Origin: a virus
DNA: 58,465 nt
Virus record (IMG/VR): IMGVR_UViG_3300030108_003227
Span: 1-58,465 of that record
Strand: one strand, 5' to 3'
Shown: piece after piece, positions 45,768 through 52,898 of the stretch
Layout: each line of letters begins with the position of its first letter
Position numbering within the stretch: position 1 is the first letter of the stretch
Translations under genes and position numbers: made by a program
The notes under the pieces: model-generated
The model's database searches: none
The model's input: only the letters and a program-made list of their open reading frames with translations
What the model was told of the DNA's origin: nothing

Positions 45768-45986
45768 TTACTTGGTTCTGGAGTATCCACACTTAGGACA
45801 CTTGCATACAGGAGTAGGTGAGATGATGCCAACGGAGCGGGTGTTGCAGGTATAATTGGTGGTTTCGGATGTCTTTTTGTAGAGGGGCGTGTTACCTGCA
45901 AAGGTAACTCTCTTCAGGGCAAGGCCATCTTGGAGAGGGACATTGCAACGGGGACACGTGGAAGCGGGATTGGTAGTAGTGTTCAT
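45768..45986 (-). CDS. zinc-ribbon protein (72 aa)
   Basis: Two CxxC pairs, CPRC near the N-terminus (STCPRCNVPLQ) and CPKC near the C-terminus (VCKCPKCGYSRTK), about 50 residues apart, form a zinc ribbon like those of transcription factors or RNA-binding proteins. ATG 45986 (MNTTTNP) follows an A-rich leader; an in-frame ATG at 46019 is an alternative. Could interact with host RNA polymerase or RNA. Confidence 0.6.
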   Translation of the reverse strand: MNTTTNPASTCPRCNVPLQDGLALKRVTFAGNTPLYKKTSETTNYTCNTRSVGIISPTPVCKCPKCGYSRTK

Positions 45987-46125
45987 TTTGTATTTTCGGT
46001 TTAAGGTCTGCTCTATCATGGCAAACTCATCTCTGCCAAGGGGCAGCAAGGTATAGTTGGTTATACCTTGCCGCCGCCTTAGCAGGGCATGAATTGGCTA
46101 TGGTGAGGGTATAGTTGGTTATACC

Positions 46126-46650
46126 TTACGCGGCGTTCTCAGCCGCATTCACAACCGCTTCCAAGCCATGCTGCTTCACAAGGCTGGCCACGATCTGCTC
46201 CATCGTGCGGGGCTTGCGCTTGCCCTTCTTATCGCCATCCCAGATAGGCTTAAGGGTATTGTTATTATCCTGCTTTGTGAGATAGGCGCTCTTCCGGCGA
46301 ACCGAGGGAGCGGGCTTGATGCAATAGCCAGCATCTTCCATCATCTTCAACCCCGCGTTCCATGCTCGGAAGAAACCTTTCCGAGATACCCCAGACTCCT
46401 TGGCACGGGTAGCAAAGTCAAGGTGATTGGGCGCATGCCCTTCACTGGCGACCACTCCAGCGACGACGCTGGAGATGGCATCCTCTTCATTCCCGTTGTT
46501 GATCTTACCGGACCCAAAAGCGTGGATGGTGTCCACGATATTGTCGCAGGACCGATGGTGCTCTATTCCGGCAATGGCGCATGCTTTGTCGAACTTGGCA
46601 TTGTTCGATGCGAAGATTGCGGTCAGTTTAGCTGTGGTTGTATTGTTCAT
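46126..46650 (-). CDS. hypothetical DNA-binding-like protein, first gene of accessory operon (174 aa)
   Basis: The frame opens at 46836, but the ATG at 46650 (MNNTTTAKLT) after the A-rich leader is preferred; the longer version would cover the hairpin and operator-like DNA. The middle contains an HTH-like DFATRAKESGVSRKGFFRAW segment and the tail is basic (GDKKGKRKPRTMEQIVASL). Being first in the operon and possibly DNA-binding, it may regulate the operon. Its stop is inside hairpin copy 46101-46130. Confidence 0.5.
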   Translation of the reverse strand: MNNTTTAKLTAIFASNNAKFDKACAIAGIEHHRSCDNIVDTIHAFGSGKINNGNEEDAISSVVAGVVASEGHAPNHLDFATRAKESGVSRKGFFRAWNAGLKMMEDAGYCIKPAPSVRRKSAYLTKQDNNNTLKPIWDGDKKGKRKPRTMEQIVASLVKQHGLEAVVNAAENAA

Positions 46651-47073
46651 CTTATCTTGTTTTCTGTTTTTGTGTTTGTTGGTGAGGGAGGGGGTATAAT
46701 TGGTTATACCTTTTCTCTCCCTCTTCACCTCTGAATGGGGGGCAAGCAAAGCAAAGTCTGGAAAACAGGGGGAAGGGGAAGAGAAAAACCGTTGCACCTT
46801 TCCTGCTAGGTTCAAGTGAACCGTGCAACCGTGCACCTCCTCCAGATGCCCTTTGACTGGCCCTATATAGTCCTGTTAAATCAATTCGTCATATTCCACT
46901 TACCTAAGTCACTGAGAATGAGGGAGTTAGGTTATAAGTTCTGACAAGATGTGTAATGCTGACTAGACGCCACGGGGGGGGTGGGGGTTTTTTATGCACG
47001 CACGCATGTATATATATCTAGGCGTGTGAAAAAATTTGACTCTCCTTATTTTGCACGCATTATGCACGCACCT
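46651..47073. promoter_or_regulatory. divergent control region between accessory operon and the 47-kb genes
   Basis: 423 bp without a supported gene. It holds hairpin copy 46685-46720, a nested palindrome (46791-46829), a plus-strand sigma70-like pair TTGACT (46853-46858) and TTAAAT (46876-46881) with 17-bp spacing, a G-run followed by T6 (46974-46993), four GCACGCA motifs (46995-47073) and a TATATATAT tract. The region can plausibly drive transcription to both sides. Confidence 0.5.
46791..46829. promoter_or_regulatory. nested palindrome, operator candidate
   Basis: GTTGCAC (46791-46797) and GTGCAAC (46823-46829) are inverted repeats enclosing a second perfect palindrome, GGTTCA-AG-TGAACC (46809-46822). 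It lies just upstream of the TTGACT/TTAAAT pair. The nesting suits two dimer-binding sites. No tRNA structure can be built around it. Confidence 0.5.
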
Positions 47074-47313
47074 ATGGCAACGAGGGCATATTACCTGAAG
47101 AACAAAGCGGCACGGCTAAAATACCAGCGGGAATACTACCAAGCGAACAAGGACAGAATCGCTAGAAAACGTGAGGTTGCGGAGACTGTAGACCCAGAAC
47201 TGCGCGAAAAACGTAAGCGGTATCAACGTGCATATTACCGTAAAAACCGTGCACGGATTCTGGCAAAGCGTGCAAAACAGTATGCGCTTAAGAAGTCCGC
47301 AAAATCGAAATGA
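47074..47313 (+). CDS. small very basic protein with YYRKNR repeats (79 aa)
   Basis: The frame is open from 46981, but ATG 47074 (MATRAYYLKN) excludes the repeat region and is preferred. Three imperfect repeats of the type (A/E)YYxxNxxRI (about residues 4, 17, 47) in an Arg/Lys-rich helix suggest nucleic-acid binding, like domains beside HNH endonucleases in phages. The TGA stop is the first base pair region of the 73-bp hairpin. First gene of a short plus-strand unit. Confidence 0.55.
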   Translation: MATRAYYLKNKAARLKYQREYYQANKDRIARKREVAETVDPELREKRKRYQRAYYRKNRARILAKRAKQYALKKSAKSK

Positions 47314-47384
47314 AAAGTTTTCCTAGATGTATATATAATAGTATAATGATTATACTGTTATATATAGCATAGGAAAAACTTTTC
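47312..47384. repeat. 73-bp near-perfect AT-rich inverted repeat
   Basis: GAAAAGTTTT...ATATATA on the left pairs with TATATAT...AAAACTTTTC on the right; the centre is AGTATAAT-G-ATTATACT. Mismatches are few and include G-T type pairs. It sits between two plus-strand genes, overlapping the stop of the first. A shorter related motif, TGTATATATATCTAGG, occurs inverted at 47006-47021. Could be a terminator, a protein-binding site or part of an origin. Confidence 0.85.
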
Positions 47385-47393
47385 AAACCACTC

Positions 47394-47867
47394 ATGCAAA
47401 TCCCAGACGGATTCAAACCTGTTCCGAACACAGATTGCTATGCGCTCTCCCCCTCGGGGCACGTTTACAATGTAAAGACACGCAAGCGGCTCAAGCGGTT
47501 CTTTGACGGCTACAAGATCCGAACTGCGGTCTACGACGCCAACGGTAATCAATTTCTTTTCGCGCATTGTGACATCGACAAGGGGCCACCCCCCGAGGTC
47601 ACGCTTGAATACGTTTTGAAGGACGCCCGTATAATCTCAGATTATCCGGACTACGCGGTCACAGCACTAGGCGTGGTGTGGCGCATCAAGCCCCGCAAGA
47701 AGGGACCGAACGCAGGGCGCATCCACGTTCTGGAGGAGCATGTGCATCAAGGCAAGAGGCATGTCATGCTGGTGCACCCTGACAATTCTTTGCTCCGTAA
47801 GAGGTTTCAGACATACCTGCTTACCAAGGAGGTCTGGGGGGACGATTGTGAGTGCACGCAGGACTAG
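47394..47867 (+). CDS. NUMOD4-like repeat protein, possibly a nuclease remnant (157 aa)
   Basis: Two segments look like NUMOD4-type DNA-binding modules of homing endonucleases. They are residues 3-40 (IPDGFKPVPNTDCYALSPSG, then HVYNVK) and 80-115 (ISDYPDYAVTALGVVWRIK). Each is followed by basic and aromatic residues. A complete HNH catalytic motif is not visible; HVHQGKRHVML near residue 117 is the only histidine cluster. It could be a DNA-binding relative or a degenerated mobile endonuclease. Confidence 0.5.
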   Translation: MQIPDGFKPVPNTDCYALSPSGHVYNVKTRKRLKRFFDGYKIRTAVYDANGNQFLFAHCDIDKGPPPEVTLEYVLKDARIISDYPDYAVTALGVVWRIKPRKKGPNAGRIHVLEEHVHQGKRHVMLVHPDNSLLRKRFQTYLLTKEVWGDDCECTQD

Positions 47868-47870
47868 GCT

Positions 47871-47963
47871 ATGGGGCAGCAGTTTCTGACATTGGCCTTT
47901 TACTTCCTGCTGGGTTTTTTAGGTGCCACTCTTGCTGTCTGCTTCTTCGACATATTCTGGTGA
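47871..47963 (+). CDS. possible 30-residue membrane peptide
   Basis: ATG 47871, three bases after the preceding stop, TGA at 47961-47963. Apart from MGQQ at the start the product is one hydrophobic helix (LAFYFLLGFLGATLAVCFF). Followed by a strong terminator. Short, so supported only by spacing and composition. Confidence 0.4.
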   Translation: MGQQFLTLAFYFLLGFLGATLAVCFFDIFW

Positions 47964-47997
47964 TGTGTCGATTTGGCCCTGAAATTTCGACACAAAA

Positions 47998-48032
47998 AAC
48001 CCGCTTCGGGTTGCGCTCCCCCGAAGCGGGTT
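47998..48032. terminator. strong bidirectional intrinsic terminator
   Basis: AACCCGCTTCGGG pairs perfectly with CCCGAAGCGGGTT over 13 bp with a 9-base loop. On the minus strand it is followed by six T; on the plus strand by a T-rich stretch. It separates the plus-strand 47-kb genes from the converging minus-strand lipoprotein gene. Confidence 0.85.
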
Positions 48033-48057
48033 GAATTCTTTTCTTGTTTCTTGCCCC

Positions 48058-48261
48058 TTATTCTCCCTCTTCCTCAGTGGGAACAAGGTCCAACCCGATA
48101 CAGAACTTCGGCGGGATTGGCCTAAGTTCAAGGTCGAGTTTAGCACTGGTAGCGGGTTCAGTGAATGGGAGCGGGACTGAGCTTCCCAAGTCTGCTGTGG
48201 AGCAGGAGACGCCCATCAGGGCGAAGGCTGCACCGATTAGTGGATACAATGACCATTTCAT
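48058..48261 (-). CDS. small lipoprotein (67 aa)
   Basis: Lys at residue 2, hydrophobic stretch 4-17 (SLYPLIGAAFALMG) then VSC with C20 as the likely lipid site; the -3 position is Gly rather than Leu, so the lipobox is imperfect. The mature part is short, proline-rich and ends in an acidic EEEGE. Candidates: superinfection-exclusion lipoprotein or a second o-spanin. It is on the opposite strand from the structural genes around it. Confidence 0.55.
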   Translation of the reverse strand: MKWSLYPLIGAAFALMGVSCSTADLGSSVPLPFTEPATSAKLDLELRPIPPKFCIGLDLVPTEEEGE

Positions 48262-48299
48262 GGTCCCCGCTTTTAAAAGTCTTTTCGTGCCTCGTCCAG

Positions 48300-48386
48300 T
48301 TAATTCTTAAGAATCTTAAAAAGAATGACTACTGCTGCGTGGGCCATAATCAACAGCATCAGTATTGTTGGGTCATCGAGGACCAT
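48300..48386 (-). CDS. possible 28-residue membrane peptide upstream of lipoprotein
   Basis: ATG at 48386 and TAA at 48300-48302 on the minus strand. The product MVLDDPTILMLLIMAH continues as AAVVILFKILKN and is one hydrophobic helix with a positive end. It would be co-transcribed with the lipoprotein 38 bases downstream. A membrane-peptide/lipoprotein pair is plausible for exclusion or lysis control. Evidence is composition only. Confidence 0.35.
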   Translation of the reverse strand: MVLDDPTILMLLIMAHAAVVILFKILKN

Positions 48387-48447
48387 ACCTTAAGTGTAAA
48401 TATACATAATTGACTAATGGAGGTCAAAAAGGTATCACTTTCTTTCA
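48387..48447 (+). promoter_or_regulatory. leader of the structural operon
   Basis: AT-rich sequence ACCTTAAGTGTAAATATACA, then TAATTGAC, a GGAGG about 25 bases before the portal ATG and a pyrimidine-rich CACTTTCTTTCA directly before it. The GGAGG is too far for a normal Shine-Dalgarno. A promoter for the portal-capsid block is expected here or just upstream, but no convincing -35/-10 pair can be fixed. Confidence 0.3.
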
Positions 48448-50715
48448 ATGAGCCAGCGCCCACTTGACATTGATGGCTTGGATCTCGGCTCCCTAGACGA
48501 AAAGGGACAACCAGTAAAGACCCGCCTGAAGGACGTAAAAAGCGCCCTTTCTATTTTTAACACCTTACAAAAGGCTGACGAGCGGTCTTCCGTGAACCGT
48601 GCGCGTGTAGACGCCATGTTCGACGGAGCCGCCCCTTACGATCAGAGTAGTTTGGTTACCAGTGGGCAGGGGCTGAAAACAAACCTTAATTTTGGAGATG
48701 CTCAACGACTCCTCGATGTGGCTCTTTCTGCTTATGTTGACCTGTATAGTTCTCTGGAGAGACTTGTCGAAGTGCGAGGAACGCAAGGCGAAACAGCGGA
48801 AATCAAACCGGCGGAAGAAATCGTCGCGGAAGAACTGACCCACCTCATCAGGGGTTGGCCAGAGTTCCACAGCGCGTATCTTCGTCTCTGCACTACCTTC
48901 ATTAAGCACGGTGTATCCGTTGCTTATTTTGACACGCCTGACGACTGGCGGTTCCGTGTTGGTGGGTTCAACGATATCTTGATCCCACGGCAGACCCCCG
49001 CGAATGAACAGCATATTGATATCGCTGTTGGCAGGCGGCAATATTTATTGCATGAGCTGTATTCGTATATTCGCAACCCCAAAGCTGCTGAAAAAGTGGG
49101 TTGGAATGTTGACGAAGTGAAGCGAGTGATTACCAAAAACGCCACGACTGATGGCCGCAGGGGTTACAGCAACCACGCTTCTGAATACGAGTCATTGCAG
49201 GCCGAGATGAAGAACAACGACCTCTTCACCGGAATCCAGAACCCATCCGTATCCGTTTTGCATTTTTGGGTCCGCGAGATGGACGGCAGCGTTAGCCATT
49301 ACATTAGTGCGGAGAATGACCCTAAAGACTTTTTGTATAAGAAGGTTAGCCGTTACCCCAGCGTGGAACAGGCTTACATTCTTTTCTCGTATGGTGTCGG
49401 CAGCAACGGCACCTACCATTCGATTCGGGGCTTAGGTCAGAGGATCTTTGCCCATGTCCAGACCAGTAACCGATTGCGTTGCCAGCAGATTGATGGAGCC
49501 ATGCTCGCCTCTGCGGTGATGATCCAACCCGAAAACCAAAGGTCTCTGGACGAATTGCAGTTCACCTACTACGGCGCGTATGCGGTGATGTCCCCCAACG
49601 TAAAAATTGTTGAGAAGGCAATACCCAACTTGGGCACTGCTGTCCAACCAGCGTTGCAGGATCTCAACAATCAGTTGAGGATGAACACCGACACGGTAAG
49701 CACTTATGGTCCGGACCAGAGTTCCCCGTATCGGAATCAGATGCAGGTAGTCGCAGACATGGACGTAACGACCCGACTGTCTGGTGCTAGCTTGAATTTG
49801 TTCTATGCAAGTTGGACCCGCTTGTTGCGCGAGGTTGTGCGGCGTATTGTTACCACCAAGAAACCAGATTCTGCGATCAAGGATTTTTACGCTAGGTGCG
49901 CGGCTAAAGGTGTCCCGAAGGAATTTATCAAGACACTGGATGTTGACCGGACCAAGGCTGTGCGTTCCATTGGTAATGGTAGCCACGCCAACCGGATGGT
50001 GGCCTTGAAAGAATTGCAGGGTATCAGCGGTCAGTTTGACGATGTGGGTCGCCGTAACCTGACACGGGACATTGTATCTACACGGGTGGGGCACGATCTT
50101 GCCGACCGTTATGTTCCTGCTGAAGTGGAGAAGCGCCCAACGGTTGACCTTAAGATTGCCTACTTTGAGAACCAGCAACTTATGGCAGGGCAGCAGGTTC
50201 CTGTTGTTGGGAATGAACTGCATGGGGCACATCTGGGAGTGCATGTCCCGGCCCTTAACCAGATTATCGAACAACTAAATACGGGGGAGGTTGACCCCAT
50301 GCAATCACTGCCTGTGTTGCAGTCTTTTTACGAGCACATCAGTCAGACTGTCCAGTTCGCCGCAGGAGACCCTGCATTACAAGGCCCTGTTGGGCAGGCG
50401 AAGCAGGTGTTGCAGTTTGCTGAAGAAGCCATCAACAATGCAACTAAGGCGGCACAAAAAATTCAGCGCGACCAAGCAAAAGCCCAGCAACAGGAAGCAG
50501 AGATGGCCGCGATGGGTGAGCAGCCAGAACAGCCAGAGATGTCACCTTCTGATGCGAAGATGATGGAGCATCAGGTCAAGATGCGTATAGCGCAGGAGAA
50601 AGCACAGGTAGACATGGCTATCAAGCAGCAGAAACATGACCAAGAAATGGCTATGCGGGATGCAAAAGCTGCCCTAGAGTTCAGGGAGAACAGTGACCTC
50701 GGAGCAACTCCTTAA
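48448..50715 (+). CDS. portal protein (755 aa)
   Basis: Dodecameric channel at the capsid vertex. Length is typical of podovirus portals (500-800). The N-terminal half shows alternating helices and strands (WPEFHSAYLRLCTTFIKHGV, then VAYFDTPDDW). A long helix region in the middle and an LSGASLNLFYASWTRLLREV segment match the portal wing/stem pattern. The C-terminus is a Gln/Ala/Lys coiled coil (about 660-745), as in many portals. Position before scaffold and capsid genes supports the call. Confidence 0.8.
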   Translation: MSQRPLDIDGLDLGSLDEKGQPVKTRLKDVKSALSIFNTLQKADERSSVNRARVDAMFDGAAPYDQSSLVTSGQGLKTNLNFGDAQRLLDVALSAYVDLYSSLERLVEVRGTQGETAEIKPAEEIVAEELTHLIRGWPEFHSAYLRLCTTFIKHGVSVAYFDTPDDWRFRVGGFNDILIPRQTPANEQHIDIAVGRRQYLLHELYSYIRNPKAAEKVGWNVDEVKRVITKNATTDGRRGYSNHASEYESLQAEMKNNDLFTGIQNPSVSVLHFWVREMDGSVSHYISAENDPKDFLYKKVSRYPSVEQAYILFSYGVGSNGTYHSIRGLGQRIFAHVQTSNRLRCQQIDGAMLASAVMIQPENQRSLDELQFTYYGAYAVMSPNVKIVEKAIPNLGTAVQPALQDLNNQLRMNTDTVSTYGPDQSSPYRNQMQVVADMDVTTRLSGASLNLFYASWTRLLREVVRRIVTTKKPDSAIKDFYARCAAKGVPKEFIKTLDVDRTKAVRSIGNGSHANRMVALKELQGISGQFDDVGRRNLTRDIVSTRVGHDLADRYVPAEVEKRPTVDLKIAYFENQQLMAGQQVPVVGNELHGAHLGVHVPALNQIIEQLNTGEVDPMQSLPVLQSFYEHISQTVQFAAGDPALQGPVGQAKQVLQFAEEAINNATKAAQKIQRDQAKAQQQEAEMAAMGEQPEQPEMSPSDAKMMEHQVKMRIAQEKAQVDMAIKQQKHDQEMAMRDAKAALEFRENSDLGATP

Positions 50716-51010
50716 ACTCCACGATGATACTTGCAAGACCTGCAAGGACATCATGGAGAAAAAAAATTCTGACTACACCGGAGGCAGGGGAGCCACAGAC
50801 CCTTTTGCAAATTTCAGGTGCAGCACCGTTTTGGATATCCACCCTGTCCACGGAATAATGTTGCGTGTCATGGATAAGATTAAGCGCATCCATTCATTTG
50901 TGAATGATAAGGAATTACAGGTTCCTGACGAGAGCGTGGACGATGCCTGTGATGACATTGTAAATTACGCTATTCTTGCCAAGGCCATGCTCAAGGAAGA
51001 GCGGGGTTAA
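50693..51010 (+). CDS. DUF1599-like nucleotide-modification/MazG-type protein (105 aa)
   Basis: GTG start within the portal end (23-base overlap). Residues K23-NSDYTGG, then DPFANFR, MDKIKRI and ESVDDACDDIVNYA follow the pattern of the small all-alpha DUF1599 / nucleotide modification-associated domain 1 family of phages. Related MazG-like folds bind metal with Glu/Asp residues such as those in ESVDDACDD. Its place between portal and scaffold is not structural, so it is likely an inserted accessory gene for nucleotide metabolism. Confidence 0.7.
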   Translation: MTSEQLLKLHDDTCKTCKDIMEKKNSDYTGGRGATDPFANFRCSTVLDIHPVHGIMLRVMDKIKRIHSFVNDKELQVPDESVDDACDDIVNYAILAKAMLKEERG

Positions 51011-51076
51011 TTTTTTCATATTTCTTTTGTCAGTTCTTCTCTTGTGTGATATTTCGGTCTTAACCAAGTAAATACA

Positions 51077-51274
51077 ATGGAGCGACCGTCATCACCCTCC
51101 CCAAAAAGAGGGCCATACAAAAAAACCAAGTCTTCTTCTGAAGTTCGTTCTTTCGATCCTTTCAGGGGTTTATCCAAGGAAGTCAACGAGGCTTGTGATG
51201 CTTGGCTTCGGAAAAAAGGCATGCTTTCCAAGCAATGGACAAGCGGAGGCTTCAGCAATAAATCAGGTGCCTAA
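51077..51274 (+). CDS. hypothetical basic protein (65 aa)
   Basis: Ser/Pro/Lys-rich N-terminus (SPSPKRGPYKKTKSSS) and a short helix LSKEVNEACDAWLRKKGM. Probably disordered at the start. The 66-bp gap before it is AT-rich and may hold a promoter or leader. The stop overlaps the GTG of the next gene. Function unknown. Confidence 0.5.
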   Translation: MERPSSPSPKRGPYKKTKSSSEVRSFDPFRGLSKEVNEACDAWLRKKGMLSKQWTSGGFSNKSGA

Positions 51275-51560
51275 GAAAGTAACACCCCCTGTCCCACTCA
51301 ATCGGTGGTTTAATGACTCCAAGTCAGTTCAGGAGTTACGTGATCTCTTGGATAAGGAATGTTTCCAAAAGGCGGTAGCCATCCTTAAGGAAGTAGCTGG
51401 GCCATCGTTTGGCACCTTACAGGATAATGAAACAAATAATTTAAGGCACGCATGGTATGCTGGCTACCGCGATGCCTTTAACGACCTTCACAAATTGACC
51501 AAACTACAGAACAACCAAACCAAAACCGCTCACCCTGACGAGTGGACCCATATACAGTAA
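51267..51560 (+). CDS. hypothetical phage protein (97 aa)
   Basis: The frame opens at 51195 inside the previous gene; the GTG at 51267 (VPKKVTPPVP) just before the previous stop is preferred. Helical product with FQKAVAILKEVAGPSFGTLQ and RHAWYAGYRDAFNDLHKL, a sequence I remember from phage genes next to scaffolds. Stop overlaps the scaffold ATG (TAATG). Function unknown. Confidence 0.6.
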   Translation: MPKKVTPPVPLNRWFNDSKSVQELRDLLDKECFQKAVAILKEVAGPSFGTLQDNETNNLRHAWYAGYRDAFNDLHKLTKLQNNQTKTAHPDEWTHIQ

Positions 51561-52747
51561 TGAGCGAAGAAGCCGCCCCAGCCCCAGAAGCACCAGTTGA
51601 AGCTGCCCCAGAAGCACCAGTTGAAGCCAGCCCCGCAGTAGAGCAACTCCCTGACGCCAGTGAAAGCGGAGCCGAAGAGTCCTTCATGGACGCGCTTGAT
51701 ACCGCGTTTGAACAACTCGACGTTTCTGCTACACCCTCTACTGAAACGGTTGAAGCAACGGATGCAACTGAAACGGCGGCTGTAACTGAAGCGGAGCCGC
51801 AACAGTCCTTTGACCCTACGGATGATCTTTCTGATTCCTTGGATGACGGTTGGACCCCTAAAGCCGCAAACAGGTTTAAGCAGTTAAAGGCCGAGCTGAA
51901 GGAATCAACAACAGAAATTGATCGCTACAAGCAGCTCTACGAGGAGAACCAGCAGAAGCTAAAAGAGCTTGCTGGCATGACAGATAGCAATGATGTTGAA
52001 GCCCTACAGGAAAAAATCCGTGCCTACGAGCAAGCTGAGACATTCAACAATCTTGAAGAGACGGAAGCATACCAGAATGCCATTACCCGTCCTTTGAATG
52101 CCTTGCTTGATCAAGCCAACCAGATTGCGGACAAGTATGATCTGGACCGCGACGAAGTGACGGACCTTCTCTCTCTGACGGATCAGGAAGAGCAGGACGC
52201 CAAAATGCTTGAGTTGATGGAGACCGCATCAGACAGGGACAAGGCAACAATTTACCAGATCATAAACTCTATTGACCCGATTCTGGAACATCGACAAACC
52301 CTCTACGATAATGCGGAGGTTGCGATGCAGGAGGCCCAATACCTCCAAGAACAGCGAGACAACCAACAAGCCGCTGAAAATCTGGCACTCAGGCAGAATG
52401 TGGCCCGTAATGTTGTTGAGCGCGTGCAGCAAAAGCTCCCGTTTCTTTCTGGAATTGAAGGTCTGGATATGGATGCGATTCAGGCTAAGGCAGCAGAAAC
52501 GGACCCTGCTGTGATTCATCCGGTGGATTACGCATATAATTCCGTATCCGCCCAGCTCCTGCCTTCAGTAGTGCGGGAGTATATGTCAATGCGTGCTGAA
52601 GTAGAGGCTCTGACGGACAGGCTTGCGGAATACGAGGGGGCAGAACCCACCATGTCTGGTTCCTCCCCAACCATGAAGACTTCACCCGCAGGGGAGGACG
52701 CTACATTTGAAGATACTGTAAACGCAGCTTTCGCGGCAATGGGGTGA
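51560..52747 (+). CDS. putative capsid scaffolding protein (395 aa)
   Basis: ATG 51560 is preferred over the in-frame GTG at 51542. The N-terminal 100 residues are Ala/Pro/Glu/Thr-rich and acidic (EEAAPAPEAPVEAAPEAPVE), the middle is coiled coil (about 120-250), and the C-terminus is polar. Acidic, helical, low-complexity proteins directly before the capsid gene are normally scaffolds. No protease motif was seen. Confidence 0.75.
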   Translation: MSEEAAPAPEAPVEAAPEAPVEASPAVEQLPDASESGAEESFMDALDTAFEQLDVSATPSTETVEATDATETAAVTEAEPQQSFDPTDDLSDSLDDGWTPKAANRFKQLKAELKESTTEIDRYKQLYEENQQKLKELAGMTDSNDVEALQEKIRAYEQAETFNNLEETEAYQNAITRPLNALLDQANQIADKYDLDRDEVTDLLSLTDQEEQDAKMLELMETASDRDKATIYQIINSIDPILEHRQTLYDNAEVAMQEAQYLQEQRDNQQAAENLALRQNVARNVVERVQQKLPFLSGIEGLDMDAIQAKAAETDPAVIHPVDYAYNSVSAQLLPSVVREYMSMRAEVEALTDRLAEYEGAEPTMSGSSPTMKTSPAGEDATFEDTVNAAFAAMG

Positions 52748-52779
52748 CCTGTTATCCACAGGCAATCCAGAGTCACCCC
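52741..52779 (+). repeat. inverted repeat at the scaffold stop
   Basis: GGGGTGAC at 52741-52748 pairs with GTCACCCC at 52772-52779. It overlaps the scaffold TGA and precedes the main terminator, so it could act with it in 3'-end stability. Confidence 0.65.
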
Positions 52780-52795
52780 GTTGTTTAGTAGCGAA

Positions 52796-52850
52796 AAACC
52801 CCCACCAGATAAGTCGCTTCAATCTTGTTCTGGTGGGGGTTTATTTTCCC
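52796..52850 (+). terminator. intrinsic terminator after scaffold gene
   Basis: AACCCCCACCAGA pairs with TCTGGTGGGGGTT over 13 bp with a 20-base loop, followed by TTATTTTCC. It separates the portal-scaffold unit from the capsid unit, so the capsid gene probably has its own promoter. Confidence 0.8.
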
Positions 52851-52852
52851 TA

Positions 52853-52881
52853 TTGACATTTTTTACATTCTACTTAAGAAT
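52853..52881 (+). promoter_or_regulatory. sigma70-like promoter candidate upstream of capsid gene
   Basis: TTGACA at 52853-52858, then 17 bp, then AAGAAT at 52876-52881. The -35 is perfect, the -10 weak. It lies right after the terminator and about 190 bases before the capsid ATG. Confidence 0.45.
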
Positions 52882-52898
52882 GCCCCTTATAGCAGCGC

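Larger units (their letters stand above)
40466..46720 (-). repeat. family-1 intergenic hairpins, 12 copies
   Basis: Copies at about 40466-40499, 41607-41640, 43111-43144, 43994-44022, 44266-44294, 44718-44753, 45041-45070, 45408-45440, 45729-45760, 46042-46073, 46101-46130, 46685-46720. Plus-strand core is GGGTATA, loop GTTGGT (GTCGGT in the three lowest-coordinate copies, ATTGGT in the highest), TATACCC. The minus-strand RNA has loop ACCAAC. Stems extend to 15 bp and change in a compensating way (CAAGG/CCTTG versus CAGGG/CCCTG; GGTAG/CTACC). Most lie 6-12 bases after a stop codon, all in the same orientation, with no T-run after them. Confidence 0.9.

Noticed and set aside
40466-46720. CRISPR array
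   Set aside because: The repeats are regularly oriented hairpins, but the spacers are whole genes of different lengths (80-1300 bp), so this is gene punctuation rather than an array.
46800-46830. tRNA T-arm-like GGTTCAAGTGAACC
   Set aside because: No anticodon or acceptor stem can be built around it; it is a simple palindrome. No tRNA gene was recognised anywhere in the window.
46651-46836. N-terminal extension of the 174-residue protein
   Set aside because: It would translate the hairpin and palindrome and the A-rich leader; the leader marks ATG 46650 as the start.
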